Assembly (NCBI RefSeq): GCF_003243465.1
Contig: NZ_QFQZ01000016.1
Coordinates: forward strand, 1 to 64,000
DNA: 64,000 nucleotides
DNA from: Caulobacter segnis
GTDB taxonomy: Bacteria > Pseudomonadota > Alphaproteobacteria > Caulobacterales > Caulobacteraceae
Reading direction: 5' to 3'
Shown: positions 1 through 9,567 of the stretch, piece by piece
Layout: each line of letters opens with the position of its first letter
Position numbering within the stretch: position 1 is the stretch's first letter
Made by a program: the position numbers and the translations under genes
The notes under the pieces: generated by a model
Database searches by the model: none
Told to the model about the DNA's origin: nothing
Seen by the model: only the letters and a program-made list of their open reading frames with translations

Positions 1-387
1 CGCCAGCCCGGCCCGCCCGCCGGGGGCCTCTTTCGGAAGCGGGTTAAAACCCCGCGCGTCGAAGGCTCACCGGATAACGACTGCGCGGAGCGTCTGGCTT
101 CGTCGAAACGGTACACACACTCAACACTCCGGACGAACGTCCGGCGCTCCGCATACCCTTCCGTCCCTTCAGCGAGCGATCGCGTGAGGTTGATTTCACT
201 TGCCCCCACCTGGCCGCTTCGCGGCCGTCCGCCCCCATAGGGGGCAGAAGGCGTGCGGCGCCCCTTCTTCCCCCTCCGGGGGAGGAGCGCGTCAGCGCGG
301 AGGGGGCAAGTGACACAACGCCGCTCTTTCAACCCCTTGCCCCGCCCCTCGCCCCGGCCCACCGTGGCCCTGACTCGGGAGGGGCGG
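1..387. other. Non-coding left edge with hairpin repeats
   Basis: No convincing gene is seen in these 387 bases. The stretch holds several dyads: a bulged GCGGG/CCCGC hairpin near 39-55, the perfect palindrome CCGGACG-AA-CGTCCGG at 129-144, and a compound repeat at about 197-312 (listed separately). The reading frames that stay open across it are arginine/glycine/proline-rich and look like GC-driven chance frames. The promoter of the downstream methyltransferase gene must lie here, but no clear -35/-10 pair is visible. Confidence 0.6.
197..312. repeat. Intergenic compound inverted repeat
   Basis: The outer arms CACTTGCCCCC (197-207) and GGGGGCAAGTG (302-312) are exact reverse complements. 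Between them are further small hairpins: GGCCGC/GCGGCC (212-226), GCCCCC-ATA-GGGGGC (231-245), CCCCCTCCGGGGG around 270-282 and GCGC-GTCA-GCGC. The layout resembles the palindromic intergenic repeats scattered through Caulobacter genomes; that comparison is from memory. There is no coding capacity and no T-tract, so it is not an obvious terminator. Confidence 0.55.
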
Positions 388-1923
388 ATGAACGAAGACT
401 GGAGCGCCGGCTATGTGGTCGAGACGGGGTACACCTACGGCGCCTATCCGGAGCTGAACCCGGTCCGCGCGGCCTTCCCCCTGCTGCTCAAGGGCCTGCG
501 AGCGCCGAGGATCGAGACGGCCTGCGAGCTGGGCTTCGGCCAGGGCTGTTCGGCGGCGGTGCATGCGGCGACGCAGGCCGGGATCGACTGGTGGGGCTGC
601 GACTTCGCCCCGGCCCAGGCGGTGTTCGCCCGCGACCTGGTGGCCGCCAGCGGCGCGCGGGCCAATTTCTTCGACGACGCCTTCGACGAGTTCGCCGAGC
701 GGCCGGGGATGCCGGAGTTCGACTTCGTGGCCCTGCACGGCGTCTGGAGCTGGGTCAACGACGCGGCCCGCGAGAAGATCGTGGCGTTCCTGCGCCGCAA
801 GCTGAAGCCCGGCGGCCTGGTCTACATCTCGTACAACACCCAGCCGGGCTGGGCGATGGCCGGGCCGCTGCGCCACCTGATGAAGCGCCACGCCGAGACC
901 CTGGGCGCGCCGGGCCTGGGCCCCGCCGCCAACCTGGACGCGGCCCTGCTGACCATGCAGCGCTTCTTCGCCGAGGACCCGGTCTATTCGCGGCTCAATC
1001 CCGGCGTGATCGACCGGCTGGAGGCCCTGCTGAAGCAGGACCGCGCCTACATGGTCCACGAGTACATGAACCGCGACTGGCATCCGATGTGGTTCGCCGA
1101 CGTCGAGGCGCGGCTGTCGGGCGCCAAGCTGTCGTTCGCGACCTCGGCTTACATGCCCGACCAGGTCGAGGCGCTGAACATCTCGCCGGGCATGGCCGGC
1201 TTCCTGGGCGAGCTGCCCGATCCGTCGCTGCGCGAGACCTTCCGCGACTTCGCCGTCCAGGCCCAGTTCCGCCGCGACTACTGGCTGCGGGGGCTCTCGC
1301 CCCTGGCCGCCGCCGACCAGCGCCGGGCGCTGCGCGACCTGCGGGTGGTGCTGGCCAAGCCGGCCGACCAGCCGCTGGACAAGGCGCGCGGAACCTTCGC
1401 CGAGGTCGCCATCGGCGGGCCGCTGTACGAGACGATCCTGGCGGCCCTGGGCGAGGGCCAGCCGCGGCCGATCGGCGAGCTGGAGGCGGCCGCGCCGGAG
1501 GGGGTGGCCTTCTCGGAGCTGACCACCGCCCTGGCGCTGCTGATGGCCCAGGGCGTCGTGGCCTCGGCGCAGGACGCGGAGACGGCGGCGCGCGGGGCGG
1601 GGACGGCGCGGGCCCTGAACCTGGAGCTGGCCCGGCGGGCGGCCGAGACCACGGACCTGGCCTTCCTGGCCTCGCCGGTGACCGGCGGCGCGATCCCGGC
1701 CCAGCGCTTCCACCAGCTGTTCTGGCTGGCGCGCGAGCGGGACGGCGGCGGACCGGCCGACTGGGCGGCCTTCGCGGCGCGGACGCTGGCGGCGCAGGGC
1801 CAGACCCTGGTCGCCGGCGGGGCGGCCCTGCCGGCGCAGGCGGCGCAGGCGGCGCTGGAGGCCCAGGCCATCGCCTTCGCCGACACCCTGCTGCCGGTCT
1901 GGCGCGGTCTGGGAATCGCCTGA
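388..1923 (+). CDS. SAM-dependent methyltransferase with methyltransferase regulatory domain
   Basis: A 511-residue protein. The N-terminal third is a class I methyltransferase: the glycine-rich SAM motif ELGFGQG is at residues 47-53 and a post-motif YISYNTQPGWA follows near 150. The middle and C-terminal parts match the MethyTransf_Reg (PF10119) arrangement found beside such domains in proteobacteria. The substrate cannot be told from sequence; relatives sit in surface-polysaccharide or protein-modification clusters, but no such neighbour is present. The ATG at 388 was chosen because the in-frame region upstream of it (253-387) is low-complexity Arg/Pro-rich repeat sequence. A small zinc-ribbon gene follows about 100 bases later. 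Confidence 0.8.
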   Translation: MNEDWSAGYVVETGYTYGAYPELNPVRAAFPLLLKGLRAPRIETACELGFGQGCSAAVHAATQAGIDWWGCDFAPAQAVFARDLVAASGARANFFDDAFDEFAERPGMPEFDFVALHGVWSWVNDAAREKIVAFLRRKLKPGGLVYISYNTQPGWAMAGPLRHLMKRHAETLGAPGLGPAANLDAALLTMQRFFAEDPVYSRLNPGVIDRLEALLKQDRAYMVHEYMNRDWHPMWFADVEARLSGAKLSFATSAYMPDQVEALNISPGMAGFLGELPDPSLRETFRDFAVQAQFRRDYWLRGLSPLAAADQRRALRDLRVVLAKPADQPLDKARGTFAEVAIGGPLYETILAALGEGQPRPIGELEAAAPEGVAFSELTTALALLMAQGVVASAQDAETAARGAGTARALNLELARRAAETTDLAFLASPVTGGAIPAQRFHQLFWLARERDGGGPADWAAFAARTLAAQGQTLVAGGAALPAQAAQAALEAQAIAFADTLLPVWRGLGIA

Positions 1924-2029
1924 CCGGCGCGAAATCCGGACAGAAGGTCGCGGGGGCGAAGGGGCGCTTGCGGCTGTCATCGTCGGCGTGTCTCCTCGTG
2001 GGGAAGATCGACTCGGCGGAGCGGCCAGC

Positions 2030-2245
2030 ATGGCGGGCGTGGACGTTGGTGGCGTAGAGCTTGAGTTCGCCTGCCCCCGCTGCGGCGGGGCGGCGCGGGC
2101 GACGATCGAGGCGGTGCGCTTCTTGCCGGTGGTCGAGTGCGCTTGCGGCGAGCGGTTCGGGATCGACCTGGACGCCTTCGCCGAGCAGGTCACCGCCGCC
2201 GAGGTGGCGGCCAAGGCGGCCCGCAAGGCGCGCCGGCGGGCCTAG
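2030..2245 (+). CDS. Small zinc-ribbon protein, function unknown
   Basis: A 71-residue protein with a CPRC pair near residue 14 and a second CxC pair (VVECACGE) near residue 40, spaced like a zinc ribbon. A hydrophobic/acidic middle and a Lys/Arg/Ala-rich tail (KAARKARRRA) follow. A GTG 42 bases upstream (1988) would add 14 residues, but the ATG at 2030 gives a start closer to the ribbon. It may bind zinc or nucleic acid; nothing in the sequence fixes a role. It lies between the methyltransferase and the ligase on the same strand, so co-transcription is possible. Confidence 0.6.
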   Translation: MAGVDVGGVELEFACPRCGGAARATIEAVRFLPVVECACGERFGIDLDAFAEQVTAAEVAAKAARKARRRA

Positions 2246-2335
2246 AGGCTTCGGCTTCCCTCCACGTCAGGCTTGCCGCCCGGCGCGTTTGGCCTCACCG
2301 TCAAGAGAACAACGATAACTTGAGGGAGTGAGACC

Positions 2336-4210
2336 ATGACGCCGCCCGATGGCGGCTCGCCCGTGCGCGAGCCTTCCTCCGCCGCCGCCCCGTTCAAGCC
2401 GCTGCCGATGAAGGGCCCCGACGTCAGCGTCGAGCGCCGGCCCGACGGCGCGATCGTCATCACCTCGAACCATCCGCCGGGCGAGGGCCCGCGCTCGATC
2501 GCCCACCTGCTGGCGCAAAAGGCGGCCGAGCATCCGGACCGGCCGTACCTGAAACAGCGCGAGCCGAACCACGGCCCTTGGCGGCAGGTGACCTACGAAG
2601 AGGCCCTGCGCCAGGTCGAGGGGATCGGCCAGTGGCTGCTGGACCGGGGGCTCACCTCGGCCGACAGCGTCATGATCCTGTCGGCCAATTCGATCGAGCA
2701 CGCCCTGATGACCCTGGGCGCCTACGCCGCCGGCGTCCCGGCCGCGCCGGTCAGCCCGGCCTACAGCCTGATCTCGACCGACCACGCTAAGCTCAAGCAC
2801 TGCTTCGAGCGCGTGGCGCCGCGCGTCGTCTTCGCCCAGAGCGGGGCGATGTTCGGCAAGGCGCTGGAGGTCCTCAAAGGCCTCGACCCGAGCCTGCTGG
2901 TCGTCACCGCCGACGGGACGGGCGAGGGGGCGATCGCCTACGTCGACGTGGCGGCGACGACGCCGACCCCGGCGCTCAAGGCGGCGCTGGAGGGCGTCGG
3001 GCCCGCCACCGTGGCCAAGTACCTGTTCACCTCCGGCTCGACCGGCCTGCCCAAGGCCGTGCCCCAGACCCACGGCATGATGGCGGGCGTCATCGCCGGC
3101 CAGGAGGGCCTGCGCGCCGACGAGCCCGAGACGGACGAGGTCCCCCAGAGCCTGGAGTGGATGCCCTGGAGCCACATCTCGGCCGGCAACATCACCTTCA
3201 ACGCGGTGATCTGGGGCGGCGGCACCCTGCACATCGACGAGGGCAAGCCGCTGCCCGGCATGTTCGAAACGACGATCAAGAACCTCTACGAGGTCTCGCC
3301 CGTCGTGTTCGGCTCGGCCCCGATCGCCTTCTCGATGCTCGCCGAGGCGATGGAGAAGGACCCCGCCCTGCGGCGCTCGTTCTTCAAGAACCTGCGCTAC
3401 ATGGGCTATGGCGGCGCGACCCTGTCCAACGACGTCTATGAGCGCATCCAGGCCCTGGCCGTGGCCGAGACCGGCCATCGCATCCCGCTGACCACCATGT
3501 ACGGCGCGACCGAGACCCAGGGCGTCACCGTCACCCACTGGGTGACCGAGCGGGTGGGGCTGGTCGGCCTGCCCCTGCCGGGCATCCAGCTGAAACTCGC
3601 CCCCAGCGGCGCCAAGTACGAGGTGCGGGTCAAGGGCCCGACGGTGGCCGCCGGCTATCACAAGGATCCGGAGAAGACGGCGGCGGCCTTCGACGAGGAG
3701 GGCTTCTACCGGCTGGGCGACGCGGCGCGGTTCGTCGATCCGGAGGACCCGTCGAAGGGCCTCGTCTTCGACGGCCGGGTGACCGAGGACTTCAAGCTGG
3801 ACACCGGCACCTGGGTCAGCGTCGGGGTGCTGCGCCCCGACCTTGTCGCCGCCTGCAGCCCCTACATCCACGACGCGGTGATCACCGGCCAGGACAAGCC
3901 GTTCATCGGCGCCATGCTGTGGCCCTCGCCGGCGGGCCTGGCGGCCCTGGTGGCCGATCCCGGGCCCGGCACGCCGCTGGAGAAGCTGGTGGCGATCCTG
4001 CGCGAGCGCCTCTCGGCCTTCAACTCCGCCGCGGGCGGGTCCTCGCGGCGCGTGGCCCGCTTCACGATCCTGACCGAGCCGCCCTCGATCGACGCCGGCG
4101 AGATCACCGACAAGGGCTACGTCAACCAGCGCGCGACGCTGGAACGCCGCGCCGACCGTGTGGCCGCCCTCTACGAGAAGGAGCCCGGCGAGGGGGTGTT
4201 CGCGGTCTGA
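2336..4210 (+). CDS. Feruloyl-CoA synthase-like AMP-dependent ligase
   Basis: A 624-residue ANL-superfamily acyl-CoA ligase. The P-loop-like motif YLFTSGSTGLPKAVPQTH is near residue 230, the adenine motif MYGATETQG near 385 and the ribose-binding motif YRLGDA near 455, with GRVTEDFKLDTGTWV at the hinge. The long N-terminal extension and the hinge (TGTWVSVG) are typical of feruloyl-CoA synthase (Fcs), which activates ferulate or p-coumarate with ATP and CoA. The usual partner, enoyl-CoA hydratase/aldolase (ech), is not adjacent, so the physiological acid is uncertain. The RBS-like GGGAG precedes the ATG. It converges on the M28 peptidase gene with 4 bases between the ends. Confidence 0.82.
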   Translation: MTPPDGGSPVREPSSAAAPFKPLPMKGPDVSVERRPDGAIVITSNHPPGEGPRSIAHLLAQKAAEHPDRPYLKQREPNHGPWRQVTYEEALRQVEGIGQWLLDRGLTSADSVMILSANSIEHALMTLGAYAAGVPAAPVSPAYSLISTDHAKLKHCFERVAPRVVFAQSGAMFGKALEVLKGLDPSLLVVTADGTGEGAIAYVDVAATTPTPALKAALEGVGPATVAKYLFTSGSTGLPKAVPQTHGMMAGVIAGQEGLRADEPETDEVPQSLEWMPWSHISAGNITFNAVIWGGGTLHIDEGKPLPGMFETTIKNLYEVSPVVFGSAPIAFSMLAEAMEKDPALRRSFFKNLRYMGYGGATLSNDVYERIQALAVAETGHRIPLTTMYGATETQGVTVTHWVTERVGLVGLPLPGIQLKLAPSGAKYEVRVKGPTVAAGYHKDPEKTAAAFDEEGFYRLGDAARFVDPEDPSKGLVFDGRVTEDFKLDTGTWVSVGVLRPDLVAACSPYIHDAVITGQDKPFIGAMLWPSPAGLAALVADPGPGTPLEKLVAILRERLSAFNSAAGGSSRRVARFTILTEPPSIDAGEITDKGYVNQRATLERRADRVAALYEKEPGEGVFAV

Positions 4211-4214
4211 GGGC

Positions 4215-6632
4215 TCACCAGCGCGTCCGTCCGCGCACCAGCACCGCCGTCTTGTCCGATTGACCGAAGGCCATCAGGCCGGCGGGCTTGGGCGGCGGCG
4301 CCTTGGCGAGGGACGGCCAGCCGTCGTGATACTCCAGAGCCGCGACCTCGACCTGGCCTGGCCCCCGGGTCGTGAAGCTGAGGGTGACGCCGTTCGGATC
4401 GGGGGCGTGATAGGTGAGGCTGGACCACTTGCCGGCCTCCATCTTAAGGCTGATCGGCCGTCCGTTCAGGCGGGGCTGGCTGAGCGCGACGCCGGGTTTC
4501 AGGCGCAGCCTGACCATCTCGGCGCCGGGGGCGGGGATCAGGCGGACCAGCAGGCGGTCCTCGGCGCGGTCGATCGAAAGCTGCGGGACCTCGACGGGGA
4601 CGGTGCGGGTCTCCGACATCCAGGTGGGCTGCTCCCAGAACGGCGCGAGCGTCCGCTGCGTCGGCGCGGCGCCGCCGTCGTCCGGAAGGGCGGCCTTGGT
4701 CCAGGCGTCGAGGCGCGGATGCTCGGCGACCCGCCAGGCCTTGCCGCTCGAGAGGTCGGCCAGGTGCAGGGCGCCGGTGGGGGCGGGCCGCGAAGCGGTC
4801 CCCTCCGCCACGGCCGCGTAGCCGATCAAGCCTCCGCCGGCCAGGACCAGGACGAGGGCGGCGCGCCAGGCCCAGCGGGTGGCGGCGAAGTCGTGGGTCA
4901 GGGGCGACAGGGCCGGGGCGGCCAGCAGGACGAACAGCGCCAGCACCGCCGGTTCCTGCACGCCCAGCCCGGCGAAGGTGAACGCCGACCAGGCGGTCAG
5001 CTGGGCCACCGTCAGGGCGGCCAGGGCGCCGATCACGACGGTCAGGGCCAGGGCCACGCGCTTGTCGCGCGTCCCGCCGATCCCGATCACCAGGGCCAGG
5101 CCCAAGGCTCCGACCAGCAGCGGCCAGGTCAGCATGACCGTCGCGCCCGGGGCCAGGACCTGGGCCGTAGTCGCCAGGACCAGCAGAACGACCAGGCCGC
5201 CGATCCAGCCGCCCAGCGCGTCGGTGCGATAGCCCAGCGCCAGGGCCGCCAGCACGCTGGTCGCGACGCCGAGGCCCAGCCCGACCGGATCGAAGCCGCC
5301 GACGAGGCTGCAGGCGCCGCCGAGGGCGAGGGCGGCCACGCAGGGGATGATCCGTCCGGCCCCGCGCGCCATGGCGGTCGCGACGCCGAGGCCCGCGGCG
5401 ATCGCCAGCAGGCCCGCGCCCCAAAGCAGATGGTCGAACCTGACCAGCAGGTCGAAATAGCGCTGGATGTCCTGCACCTTCAGCAGCCGGCCGGCCAGAT
5501 GCAGGATGAGCGCGGCGGTCGTGGCCAGCAGCAGCAGGCACGCCGCGCCGCGGGCGATCTCCCAGCCGCTGGCGGCGCCCAGGCTCAAGGTCCGCCAGGC
5601 GGCGAACAGCAGCAGCGCCGCGGCCAGGCCCAGCAGCGCCCAGCCGGCGACGGGCGGGTAGCTGACCATGAACTGGCCCAGCACGTCGGAATAGATCGCA
5701 TCCGGAGCCGGCGGCGGCAGGGCGGCGGCGTCGGCCAGGGCGCGGATCGTCGGCAGGGTCTGGTCGCCGACGTGCTGCAGGCTGCCCTTCTCCAGGTGGT
5801 CGGGCCTGGCCAGGGGCGTGTGATAGGCCAGCTGGTCGTCGATGAAGGCCAGGTTCAGGCCGGGCAGGCCCTTGCGAACCGCGTGGGTGAAGTCGGTGTC
5901 GTTGGGCATCTTCGCATAGACCGCCGAGGCCAGCGAATTGGCCGAAGGGCCCTTGGCGGCGCGCGCGAAGACGGGGATCAGGGCGCCATTGCCGGGGCCG
6001 GTCTGGAACATCGACGCCCGGCCGGCGTCGCCGCGCGCTTCCAGGTTCACGACCAGGCCGACGCGCTTGGCCATCGGGTCGCGGGCGAAGAAGGCCTCGG
6101 CGCCCAGCAGCCCCGGCTCCTCGGCGTCGGTGAACAGGAAGATCACGTCGCGCCTGGCCGGCCCGCCGGCCTTCATGGCTCGCGCGATCTCGAGGGCGGC
6201 GGCGACCCCGGCCGCGTCGTCGGCGGCGCCGGGCGAGTTGGGGACCGAATCGTAATGGCTCATCACCAGCACGGCGGGCAGGGCGCGGTCGGCGCCGGGC
6301 AGCACGCCCGCCAGGTTCTGCACCGAGGCCACGCTCAGGAAGTACGGGTCCCTGGCATTGGCGTAGAAGCCCTGGTCGGGGCGGACGGACACCTCAAGGC
6401 CCAGCTCGCCCATCCGCATCAGCAGGTGGTCGCGCACCTTGGCGATCTCAGCCGAGCCGGTGGGATGCGGCGCCTGAGCTATCGCCGCAACGTCGGCCAT
6501 CGCCCGCTGGGCCGAGAAAGTAGCGGGCGGCGCGTCGGCCGGCAGCGGGGCGGGCGTCCGCAGGCTCCAGACGCCGACGGCGACGCCGATCACGAGGCAG
6601 ATCCAGACGCCAAGGAAGCGGATCGTCTTCAT
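4215..6632 (-). CDS. M28 family zinc aminopeptidase with multi-pass membrane domain
   Basis: An 805-residue protein starting with a signal anchor (MKTIRFLGVWICLVIGVAVG). Residues 50-300 form an M28 domain: HYD at 126-128, the bridging D138 in GAADDA, EE at 171-172 (TDAEEPG) and a later His-rich ligand segment (AYHTPLARPDH). About eight hydrophobic helices fill residues 340-600, followed by a soluble C-terminal domain of about 200 residues. It resembles Fxna/ERMP1-like M28 membrane peptidases; the substrate is unknown and the active site should face the periplasm. AGGAGG lies 8 bases upstream of the ATG and fixes the start. Confidence 0.85.
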   Translation of the reverse strand: MKTIRFLGVWICLVIGVAVGVWSLRTPAPLPADAPPATFSAQRAMADVAAIAQAPHPTGSAEIAKVRDHLLMRMGELGLEVSVRPDQGFYANARDPYFLSVASVQNLAGVLPGADRALPAVLVMSHYDSVPNSPGAADDAAGVAAALEIARAMKAGGPARRDVIFLFTDAEEPGLLGAEAFFARDPMAKRVGLVVNLEARGDAGRASMFQTGPGNGALIPVFARAAKGPSANSLASAVYAKMPNDTDFTHAVRKGLPGLNLAFIDDQLAYHTPLARPDHLEKGSLQHVGDQTLPTIRALADAAALPPPAPDAIYSDVLGQFMVSYPPVAGWALLGLAAALLLFAAWRTLSLGAASGWEIARGAACLLLLATTAALILHLAGRLLKVQDIQRYFDLLVRFDHLLWGAGLLAIAAGLGVATAMARGAGRIIPCVAALALGGACSLVGGFDPVGLGLGVATSVLAALALGYRTDALGGWIGGLVVLLVLATTAQVLAPGATVMLTWPLLVGALGLALVIGIGGTRDKRVALALTVVIGALAALTVAQLTAWSAFTFAGLGVQEPAVLALFVLLAAPALSPLTHDFAATRWAWRAALVLVLAGGGLIGYAAVAEGTASRPAPTGALHLADLSSGKAWRVAEHPRLDAWTKAALPDDGGAAPTQRTLAPFWEQPTWMSETRTVPVEVPQLSIDRAEDRLLVRLIPAPGAEMVRLRLKPGVALSQPRLNGRPISLKMEAGKWSSLTYHAPDPNGVTLSFTTRGPGQVEVAALEYHDGWPSLAKAPPPKPAGLMAFGQSDKTAVLVRGRTRW

Positions 6633-6723
6633 GCTCGAGGCCTCCTGGCGTCACCCCTGGTCCCCGCCATGCTGAGGTGATGCGCGCTCGTCCGGAAGCC
6701 CCGAAAATGGTCGCGGAACGGAA

Positions 6724-6745
6724 AAGGGCGACCCGGTCGCCCGGA
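6724..6745 (-). terminator. Rho-independent terminator of the TonB receptor gene
   Basis: On the minus strand the hairpin GGGCGAC-CGG-GTCGCCC is followed directly by TTTTCC, about 60 bases after the stop codon of the TonB-dependent receptor. A second hairpin, CGGACC/GGTCCG at 6770-6786, lies between the stop codon and this one and may assist. Confidence 0.6.
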
Positions 6746-6803
6746 TCGCCCCCCTCTTCCGAAAGCCCCCGGACCTTGGCGGTCCGAGGGTTCCCCCTCC
6801 CGG

Positions 6804-9320
6804 TCAGAACTTCGAACGCAGGGTCACGCCATAGGTCCGCGGCGCGCCCAGGAACGCATCGTAGGTGATCGTGTCCAGCGCCGGATTGTAGGTGCTCTGC
6901 GCGGCGCTGAGGCCCGAGGAGCCTTGCAGCGGCCCGTTGAAGCCCACCTGCATGTACTTCTCGTTCAGCAGGTTCTGCGCCCACAGCTCGGCGGTCCAGC
7001 GATCGTCGGCCGAGCCCAGGCCGACGCGACCGTTCACGACCGTGTAGGCCTTCTGGACTTTCGGCGGGAACAGGTCCGAGCCGGTGTTGTAGGACGACGA
7101 GTACTTCGCGCCGATGTTGAACCGCGCCTTCATGTTGTCGCCGACCGGGGTCTCGTAGGTGAGCGAGCCGGACGCCGAGTACTTGGGCGCCAGCGACAGG
7201 CGGCTGCCCGGCAGCAGGGCCAGGGCGTTGCCCGGGTCGTTCGGGATCGGCTGCTTGCCGTACTTGGTGTCGGCGTAGGTGAAGCCGCTCTGCACCACCA
7301 GGCCGTGGACCGGGGTGAACCACAGGAAGTCGGCGTCGACGCCCTTGGACTTCACTTCCGGGATCGAGCGGACCACGAACGAGGTGCCCAGGAAGGTGTT
7401 CAGCTGGAAGTCGGTGAACTTCTGCTGGAAGGCGCTGACGTTGAACAGGACGGTGCGGTTGAACAGGGTGTTCTTCAGGCCGATTTCGTAGCTGTCGACG
7501 AACTCTGCCGGGAACGAGGTGTCATAGATCGGCGTCACGCCCGCGCCGCCCGACGGCAGGCCGTTGGACGACTGGGTGCGGTCCAGGTTGAAGCCGCCGC
7601 CCTTGTAGCCGCGCGCGAACGAGGCGTAGCTGAAGACCTCGGGCGACAGGCGGTACGACGCCTTGATCGTGCCGCTCCACTCCTTGTCCGTGCGCTCCTG
7701 CTTGGTGCCGCGGCCGTTGAACAGGGTGTTGGCCCAGGGCAGGCAGAGGTTGGCGACCACCGTGCCGGTGGCGGCCGCGCCGACGATGCTGGCGATCCGG
7801 GCCTGGCCCGCCGGGGTCAGGGCCGTGCCGCAGCCGACGCCGCCGTCGGTGTTGGTCTGGTAGGTGTCCAGCTTCTTGTTCTCGGAGGTGTAGCGCAGGC
7901 CGGCGGTGATCTCGAAGGCGTCGGTCACGTGCCAGGTGTCGTTGGTGAACAGCGCGATCGTGGTGGCGCGCTGGTCATAGCGGTCCTTCAGGCCCTGGCC
8001 GCCCGCGAACGAGGTGTTCGGCGCGCGGTTCAGCAGCAGGCTGATGAAGTTGGGGATGCCCGCCGGGTTGGCCGCCGAGCGCGACAACAGGCGGCCCAGA
8101 TACTGTTCGTAGTGGTTGCCGAAGTAGAAGTTGGCGCGGTTCGCCAGCCGCTCATCGGCCAGGAAGGCGCCGACCAGCCAGTCGAACTTCTCGTTGCGGC
8201 CGGCGAGCCGCAGTTCCTGGCTGTAGGTCCGGAACTCGGAATAGTTCGTGCCGTCCTTGTTGCGATAGGTGATGTCAGCAGTGCTGAAGTCGGAGTCCTG
8301 GCCGTTGTCGGTGCGCCAGTTGCGGATCGCCGAGATGGTGGTCAGCGAGCCGAAGGGCAGGTCGATATCGCCCTGCAGCGAAACGCCTTTGTCTTCGATC
8401 TTGGCGGGCGCGCCGCGGTTCGAATAGGCCACGCGCTTGAACGGATCGGCGGTGGCCGCCACCGGGGTCGTCTGGCCGGAGGCCGCGGCCAGGATCGCCG
8501 AGGTCGGGCCGGTGCGGATCTGCACCGCGCCGCAGCAGTTCTCGTCGCGGCGGCTGTAGTCGGCGATCACGCGGAAGGTGGCGTTGTCGTCCGGGACGAA
8601 CAGCAGCTGGCCGCGCATGGTGTAGAAGTTCTGGTCCGCGTCCTGGTCGCGCTTGGACGGACCGCCGCCGGTGATGACGTCGTTATAGCCGTCGCGCTTG
8701 CGGGCCGCGAAGTACAGCCGGCCGGCCAGCTTGTCCTCGTACAGCGGGCCGGTCACCGAGGCGGCCGCGCCCTTGGCGCTGTAGTTGCCGAAGGTCAGCT
8801 CGGCGTTGGCGCCGAAGCCGAATTCCGGCTCCTTGGTCATCACGTTGATGACGCCGGCCGAGGTGTTCTTGCCGAACAGGGTGCCTTGCGGCCCCTTCAG
8901 GACCTCGATCCGCTCCATCTCGCCAAGATCGCCGAAGCCGACGCCGTTGCGCGGGCGATAGACGCCGTCGATCACGACGCCGACCGAGCTCTCGAGGCCC
9001 GGGTTGTCGCCGACCGTGCCGACCCCGCGCACCCGGGCGGTGGTCGAGGCTTCGGACGAGGTCGAGGTCACGGTCAGGCCGGGCGTCAGGATCGTCAGGT
9101 CCTTGATGTCCTTGACGCCAGTGTCCTGCAGAAGCTTGGCGCCGACGGCGGTCACCACGACCGGCACGTCTTGCAGGTTCTGTTCCCGCTTCTGGGCGGT
9201 GACGATAATGCTGTCGACGGTTTGGACGTCGCTCGTTTGAGCCTGAGCGGCGCTGGAAGCGCCAAGACCAGCGAGGACGACAGCGGACGCCGTGCCGCAA
9301 AGCACCTGGGTGAATCGCAT
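6804..9320 (-). CDS. TonB-dependent outer-membrane receptor
   Basis: An 838-residue receptor. It has a Sec signal peptide (cleavage after AAQAQ near residue 28), a plug domain beginning IIVTAQKREQNLQDVPVVVT with a conserved LKGPQGTLFGKN segment near residue 145, and a beta-barrel ending in the terminal phenylalanine RSKF required for outer-membrane assembly. There is no N-terminal STN extension, so it should be a transporter without sigma-factor signalling. The sub-type (QKREQNLQDVP) is the abundant Caulobacterales/Sphingomonadales class; substrates are not deducible and no dedicated uptake enzymes are adjacent. A hairpin terminator follows. Confidence 0.92.
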   Translation of the reverse strand: MRFTQVLCGTASAVVLAGLGASSAAQAQTSDVQTVDSIIVTAQKREQNLQDVPVVVTAVGAKLLQDTGVKDIKDLTILTPGLTVTSTSSEASTTARVRGVGTVGDNPGLESSVGVVIDGVYRPRNGVGFGDLGEMERIEVLKGPQGTLFGKNTSAGVINVMTKEPEFGFGANAELTFGNYSAKGAAASVTGPLYEDKLAGRLYFAARKRDGYNDVITGGGPSKRDQDADQNFYTMRGQLLFVPDDNATFRVIADYSRRDENCCGAVQIRTGPTSAILAAASGQTTPVAATADPFKRVAYSNRGAPAKIEDKGVSLQGDIDLPFGSLTTISAIRNWRTDNGQDSDFSTADITYRNKDGTNYSEFRTYSQELRLAGRNEKFDWLVGAFLADERLANRANFYFGNHYEQYLGRLLSRSAANPAGIPNFISLLLNRAPNTSFAGGQGLKDRYDQRATTIALFTNDTWHVTDAFEITAGLRYTSENKKLDTYQTNTDGGVGCGTALTPAGQARIASIVGAAATGTVVANLCLPWANTLFNGRGTKQERTDKEWSGTIKASYRLSPEVFSYASFARGYKGGGFNLDRTQSSNGLPSGGAGVTPIYDTSFPAEFVDSYEIGLKNTLFNRTVLFNVSAFQQKFTDFQLNTFLGTSFVVRSIPEVKSKGVDADFLWFTPVHGLVVQSGFTYADTKYGKQPIPNDPGNALALLPGSRLSLAPKYSASGSLTYETPVGDNMKARFNIGAKYSSSYNTGSDLFPPKVQKAYTVVNGRVGLGSADDRWTAELWAQNLLNEKYMQVGFNGPLQGSSGLSAAQSTYNPALDTITYDAFLGAPRTYGVTLRSKF

Positions 9321-9567
9321 TTCCTACCTCGGTTCGTTGGCCCGGAGACGCTTGCCCATCCCCAGGCTTGTTTTTCGTTGTCCCGCTCGAACGACTGTTC
9401 GAATGGATGTCCAAGGGTTAGGCGCCACCAGAGCGTTCGGCAAGCAAAATCCCTTGTGACAAAAAGGCCTAAGCCCTCCTGTTGCCGGGATGTGACAACG
9501 TTCGGCGGCCGTCATCGACTTTCGAAGAAGGGTTGCGCCGCGGTCGCCGCGACCTCATTTGGCGGTC

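Noticed and set aside
292..2226. Very long open frame on the minus strand opposite the methyltransferase gene
   Set aside because: It is Arg/Gly/Pro/Gln-rich without any fold signature and lies antisense to a gene with clear methyltransferase motifs; such frames are expected at about 70% GC.
2267..3871. 534-codon frame antisense to the acyl-CoA ligase
   Set aside because: Low-complexity His/Asp/Gly/Arg composition; the ligase motifs on the plus strand are decisive.
4158..6680. 840-codon open frame antisense to the M28 peptidase
   Set aside because: Composition is Gly/Gln/Arg/Asp repetitive, with no domain; the opposite strand carries a complete peptidase with SD and signal anchor.
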